Assembly: GCF_014779795.1 (NCBI RefSeq)
Contig: NZ_JACXZS010000001.1
Location: 248,001 to 312,000 of the forward strand
DNA from: Microbacterium helvum
Lineage (GTDB): Bacteria > Actinomycetota > Actinomycetes > Actinomycetales > Microbacteriaceae
Direction of reading: 5' to 3'
Length of the DNA stretch: 64,000 bases
Below, in pieces: positions 57,901 through 63,900 of the stretch. The notes below the pieces were generated by a model. That model was not told the DNA's origin, did no database searches, and saw only the letters and a program-made list of their open reading frames with translations. Both the position numbers and the translations under genes were made by a program. Numbering within the stretch: position 1 is the stretch's first letter; each line of letters starts with the position of its first letter.

Positions 57901-60900
57901 TGGTGACGGGCACCGAGACCGACGCCCCGACGCCGGCGCTGCCGCCGACCGAGATGTTGCCGGCGATCACGTTGAGGGTGAGGCGCTCGTCCGCCGAGAC
58001 CCGCACGCTGCCGTCGACGATGACGTCGGCGTTCGCGCCGATGTGCGCCTCTGTGGTGACGGTGATCGCCGAGACGGCCGCGTTGACGTTCACCGCGGCC
58101 GAGCCGCCGAACCCGCCGCCCACCGAGAGCGATGTGATGGTCTCGGCCGAGACGGCGTCCACGGTGAGGTGCCCGCTCGCGCGCACCGTGACGCCGTCGC
58201 CGAGCCACGCCCGCGTGGTCTTGCCGATCACCTCGACGTCGACGCCTGCGCCGACGCCGGCCGTGCCGCCGACGGTCAGCATGCCGGCGAGCGCGAACAC
58301 CGTCGTGGTGTCGCTCGCGAGGACCGCCACCGTCGTGGTCGGGGACTGGATGTCGGCGCCCGCGTCGATGTGCGCCGTGGTCGTGTGGTTCAGCACGTCG
58401 ACGAGGGCCGCGCCGGCGATGCCCGCCGAGCTGCCGCCGGAGCCGGCGACGGCGACGAAGGTGACGCCGAGGGTCTGCGTGGCGTTGACCTCGAGCCCGG
58501 CGCCGCCGGCCTGGATGACCGCGTTCGTTCCGACGTACGCGTCGACCACGCTGCCCCGCACGACGACGACGATCGCCGCGCCGATGCCCGCGCCGCTGCC
58601 ACTGATGGCGATGTTGCCGCTGGATGCCGCCAGCGTCGCGGTGCGCGAGGCCGACACCGTCACGCCGCCCGCGGCCAGCACGTGCGCCCCGGAGCCGATC
58701 GAGGCGCGCACCCGCGGGTCGGAGCCGCCCTGGTTCGACACGAACACCAGGACGGATCCGGCGACGGCGGCCGAGCCGCCCGAGCCGGAACCCGCGACCG
58801 AGAGCAGCAGCCAGTCCTCGGCCGAAGCAGCGGTGACCGAGACGGCACCGCCGGCCCGCACGTCGGCGCCGGTACCGATCCAGGCCTCGACGTTCTGGTT
58901 GGTGATCTGCACGAGCGCGGTGAGGCCGACGCTCGCGCTCTCGAGCGAGATCGAGATGGCGCCGGCGACATCCACGACGGCGATCGTGTCGGATGCCTGC
59001 ACCGTGACGTCCTGGGCGGACCCCGCTGTGCCCTGCGTCTGGTTGATCTGCGCGTCGTCACCGATCCACGCGCTCGTGTCGAACGAGTACACGTCGATGA
59101 CGAACGCGCCCGACACCGCGGCGCCGCTGTTGCCTGCGCCACCGGCGACGGCCACTGCGGTGAGTTTCAGCCAGTCGATCTTGTCTTGCAGCGGCGTCTC
59201 GGGTCGGAACGGGGTCAGCGTCGTGCGCGCGCTCACGTCGAGGGCGCGCGGCGAATCGAACGAGGCTGCCGTCTCGAGGTGCGCGTAGGTCGTGATCTCG
59301 AGCCAGTCGACGGCGATCGCACCGCCGACCGCCGTTCCGCTGCCGGTCGAGAAGGCGGCGGCCGCAGCGATGGTCTGGATGCCGAAGTCGTGCACGGCGC
59401 GCACGGCGCTGTCGCCGGTGACGGCGGTGAGGTGCGCACCGGCACCCACGACCGCCTCGGTGTGCAGCAGGAGGATCTGGATGCCGGCGGACGCCGCGAC
59501 GCCCGCAGTGTTCTTGCCGCCGCCGGCGGCGATGCCCCACGCGATGAAGTCGTTGCGGGCGCCCGCGGGGGTGCGCGCTTCGACCACGATCCCGCCGTGG
59601 CCGGTGACCGCCGCGCCCGCTCCGATCTCGGCCCGGATCGTCAGGTCGGCGACGTTCAGGCCGATGGCGGCCGCGATGCCGGTGTCGTTCTGGAGGTCGA
59701 TCGCCGATCCCATGGCGCGCGCGTTCGCGTCGGCGTCGAGGATGCTGCGGACGACGACCTGGCCGGTGGTCGCCGTCACGGTGCGGCCTCCGGCGATCCG
59801 CGCCGTGCTCACCGCGACGAACCAGTTGACGCCGACGGCCGCCGCGATGCCGGTGCCGCCGCCGGACGAACCGGACTCGGAGCCCGACTTGGTGTTGGCG
59901 CCGCCGGTGCCGTTGCCCCCCGTGCCGCCATCGGTGCCGCCGTTGGAGGTCGGCATCCCGGCGGTGTCGCCCTTCGTGCCCGCGGTGTTCGGGTTGTCGC
60001 CGTTGACGGCGCCGGTGGACTCCTGGTCGCCGGTCTTGCCGCTGTCGCCGGCGCCCTTCGCGCTCGCGACCGCCTTCGCCTCCGACCGGACGGTCGACAG
60101 CGCCTCCACCGTGACGGCGGTCCCCTGCGCGTTGCGGGCGATCTCGGCGAGCGTGTCCCACCCGACCACGGCGTTGACGACGACCGTCGCGCCGACCGCG
60201 GTGCTCTTGCCGGCGGCATCGGCGTTGCCCTCGGTCGCCACCCACGTGACGTGCGTCGCCCGTACGACGATCGCCCCGGTCTGGATCATCGCCGTGCCCG
60301 ACGTGCCGATGCGTGCGGTGACGTCGTCGTCGACGCCCACCACGAGCGATACCACCGGTGTGATTCCGGTCTTGCCTGCCGTGCCGCCCTCTGCCTTCGT
60401 GGCGAGATCCCGGAACCCGATGGCGGCGACGGTGAGACCGGCGCCTCCCGACACCGCGGCGCCGTCGGCGATCGCCGCCGTGACGTCGCTGCCGTCGATC
60501 ACCTGCAGCGCGACCGATGCGCCGACGCCGGTGGCCGAGCCGACGCTCGCCTTGCTCGTCGCGGTCGCGGCGTCGCGCTCGTTGCTGTGGGCGCGGACCG
60601 TGGATGCCGCCGACGAGAGCGTCACGACGGCACCTGCCGGGATGAGCGCCTCGGTGGTGTTGCCGAGCACGTTGATGGCGACGGCACCGGCGACGCCGAC
60701 GCTCGACGACTTGCTCGCCCCGGCGCGGGCGATGGAGGTGATCTCGTGCTCGTACAGCCGGAAGAGCGTGTCGTTCAGGGCGCCGGTGGGCAGGGCGACG
60801 CCCTCGCCGACGGTCACGTTCTGCTTCACCCAGGCATGGCTGCCGTTGCGCTTGTAGAAGCCGGGGGTGTTCGCGCCGTCGCCCGTGGTCAGCTGGAACC

Positions 60901-63900
60901 ACGTGTTCTCGGCGATCTGATCCTTCGCCAGCTGCGACTTCTCGGTGACGGCGAACTTGGTGACGAACACCCATGCGCCGCCTTCGCCCTTCCACACGCT
61001 GCCGGCCGGGTGTCCGTCCTTCTCGGCGTCGAGGATGTACCAGTTGCCGTTGACGACCGAAGCGGGCAGCTCGTCGACGGTGCCGGTGAGGGTCTTGTCG
61101 GTGTCGAGCGTCCACGACCCGCCGGAGAACTTGTACAGGCCGTCGTTGCCGCCCGACGCGTTGTCGCCGTCCGCGTTCGTCTTCACGAACACGAGGTCGC
61201 CCTCGCTCGGCCCCGGCAGCTGCTCGCCCGACTCGACCGTCTCCCAGCGGTGGGCGGTGTCGTTCCAGCGGCGCACGATGTCGTCGTCATCGCCCTGCAG
61301 CATCTCGGCGAGCACCGTGAGCCCGGTCGCCGTGATCGTCGACGCGCCGGTGGTGGCGCGCACCGTGATCTCGACGGCCTGCACCGCGACACCGGCGCCG
61401 ACCCCTACCGAGCCCTTCGTCGAGGTGTCGCCCCGCGCGTCTGCGAGGGAGTCGGTGTCGCCCCGGGCGATCAGCGAGACCGTGCCGCCGGCATCCACCA
61501 CGATGCCCGAGGCCAAGCGCGCCGTCACCGTTCCCGAGACGACGGCGATCGCGATCGCTCCGGCGATCGAGACCGAGTTGCCGCTGGAGCTGCCGCCCGC
61601 ACCCTGACCGGTCGCCGCCTTCGGCGTGGCCGACGTGCTGGTCGAGCCGCCGCCGTTCTGCTGCTTGGTGGCGCTCGCCTGGCCGAGGTTCGCGTCCGCC
61701 TTCTGGTTGACGTCCTTGCCGGTGGGCTGGTCGCCGCCCTCGCTGGGGCTCGCGCCCTGGGCCGCCGCCTTCGCCGTCGTCTTCGCGTCGATGCGCTGCG
61801 TGGCCGTGAACGAGACGGCGCCGGCCGTGGTGAGGCTGCGGTCGCTGCCCGAGGTCGACGTGATGTCGTCGAGGATCGCGAGGGCCAGCGAGACGCCGAT
61901 CCCTGCGGTGCTGCCGGCGGTGGTGGAGCCCTTGGCCGTGGTGTCGGCCGTCACGGTCTGCGTGGCGGTGGCGGTGATGCTCGACGCGGTGAGCGGAGCG
62001 GAGCCTCGGCCGATGGATGCTGCGGTGTGGACCGTCGCGATGACGATCGCGACCGACGGGGTGATGGTGACGGAGCCGCCTGCGGCGCCTGCTTCTGCCT
62101 CAGTGGTGAGCGTGACGTCGTGGGTGGCGGTGATGGTCAGTGCGCCGGCACCCGTGACGGGAGGGCCGCGGGTGCCGTTGGCGGCGGGTGCGATGCCCGC
62201 GTACACCTCGTGCGTCACGAGGTTGAGCGCGAATGCGGCGCCGATGCCGACCGTCCCGTCACCGGACTGACCGGCCTTGGCGGACGACTTGTCGGTCGTC
62301 TTCGACCCGGCGGTGAAGCTGGCCGTGCCACCGGTGAGCACGACTCCCGGCAGCGGCGGTGCGGGCTGCGGCGAGGGGTCGCTGCTCGCGTCGAGCAGCG
62401 CGCGGGTGTCTTCGTCGACGAGGTTGATGGCGAAGGCGCCAGCCACGCCCAGCGTGCCGCCGGTGCCGGTGGCGCCGGCCTGCGCGACGGCCTCGAAGGC
62501 GTGGACGACGTCGGGACCGACCGCCTTCACGGTTGCCGACACCGTGAGCGACGCGGCGTGCACCGACGCGCCGACGCCGAGCCCCGCCTCGTTGATGAGC
62601 CGCACCTTGTTGACGGCGACGGCGGCTCCGATGCCCGCCGTCGTCGAGTTCACCGCGGTGCCTTCGGCCGTCGCCGAGGCATCGGTGTTGTTGGTGGCGG
62701 TCAGCGTGACAGCCCCCGGCGTCGAGACCGACGCGCCCGCGAGAAGCATGGCCCGTGCGACCGAGGTGACCAGGTTGACGGCGATGGCCGCGGCCACCGA
62801 CACCGACGTGCCGTCCTCGTTCTTCTGGTCGGGCGTCGACGTGCCACCGCCTGCGCCGCCCGTGGTCCTGCCACCGGCGCTGCCGAGCTTGGCATCGGAC
62901 TTGGTCTTCACGTTGTCGTTCGTCGAGTTGCCGCCCGCACCTTCTCCCGGTGCGCCCTGCGCGGTCGCCTCGGCGGTCGTGGTGGTCTTCGACACGTTCT
63001 CGGCGGCGAGCGACACGGGACCGGTGGCGGTCACGGTGCGACCGATGGATGCCTCGGCCTCGTGGTCGATGCTCGCCAGCGCGAACGAGATCGTGAGCCC
63101 GAGCGTCGCACCGTTGCCCGAGTTCGTCGCTCCGGTCGCCGACGTCGTCGCCTTCGCCGCCTGCGTGGCGGCGGCGGCGAGCGAGGCCAGCGCGAGGGCG
63201 GGGCCGGACATCACGCCGGCGAACGTGCGGACGTTGTGGATCGTGATGCTCGCGACGCCGGTGAGGGTGGCGCTGGTGCCGCCGTCGGCGCCGCCGACAG
63301 TCGTGGTGGTCGCGTCGTCGGCGCCGTTCGCGGTGAGGGTCAGGGCGCCGATCGCGCTCGGCGCCGCCCCCGCGGCCACCGCGGCGACGATGTCGTCTCG
63401 GATCAGCGTCAGAGCGACAGATGCGCCGGCGCCGACGGGGCTGCCGTTCGTGCCGCCCATCTGCTGCTTCGCGGTCGCCTGCGCGGTGCTCTTGCTGCTG
63501 CCTCGCGCCGTGACGGCGACCGCGCGGCCGGCGAACGACGTCGCGCCGTTCAGCGTCGCCGACGTGAGGGTGTCGATCTTGGCCAGTGCGAACGAGCCGG
63601 CGAACGCGACCGAGCCCGAAGCGGGCTTGGCGCCGGAGACGGCCGTCGCGGTGAACGACGAGTTGCCGGCATCCGGTCCCGCCGCTCGCACCGTCACGCC
63701 GCTCGGGGCGTCGATCGCGCCGCCCGAGATGTAGGCACGGGTCGCGAAGTCGAGGATCAGCAGGCCGACGCCGATGCCCACGCCCGCGCCGCTGGCGCCG
63801 CCCGAGCCGTCGGCGGTGCCGCCGTTGCCGGTGACGGCGACGGTGTTCTTGGCGTGCGCCCGATACGCCTGGGCCCCGGTCGTGACGACCTTGGCCCCGA

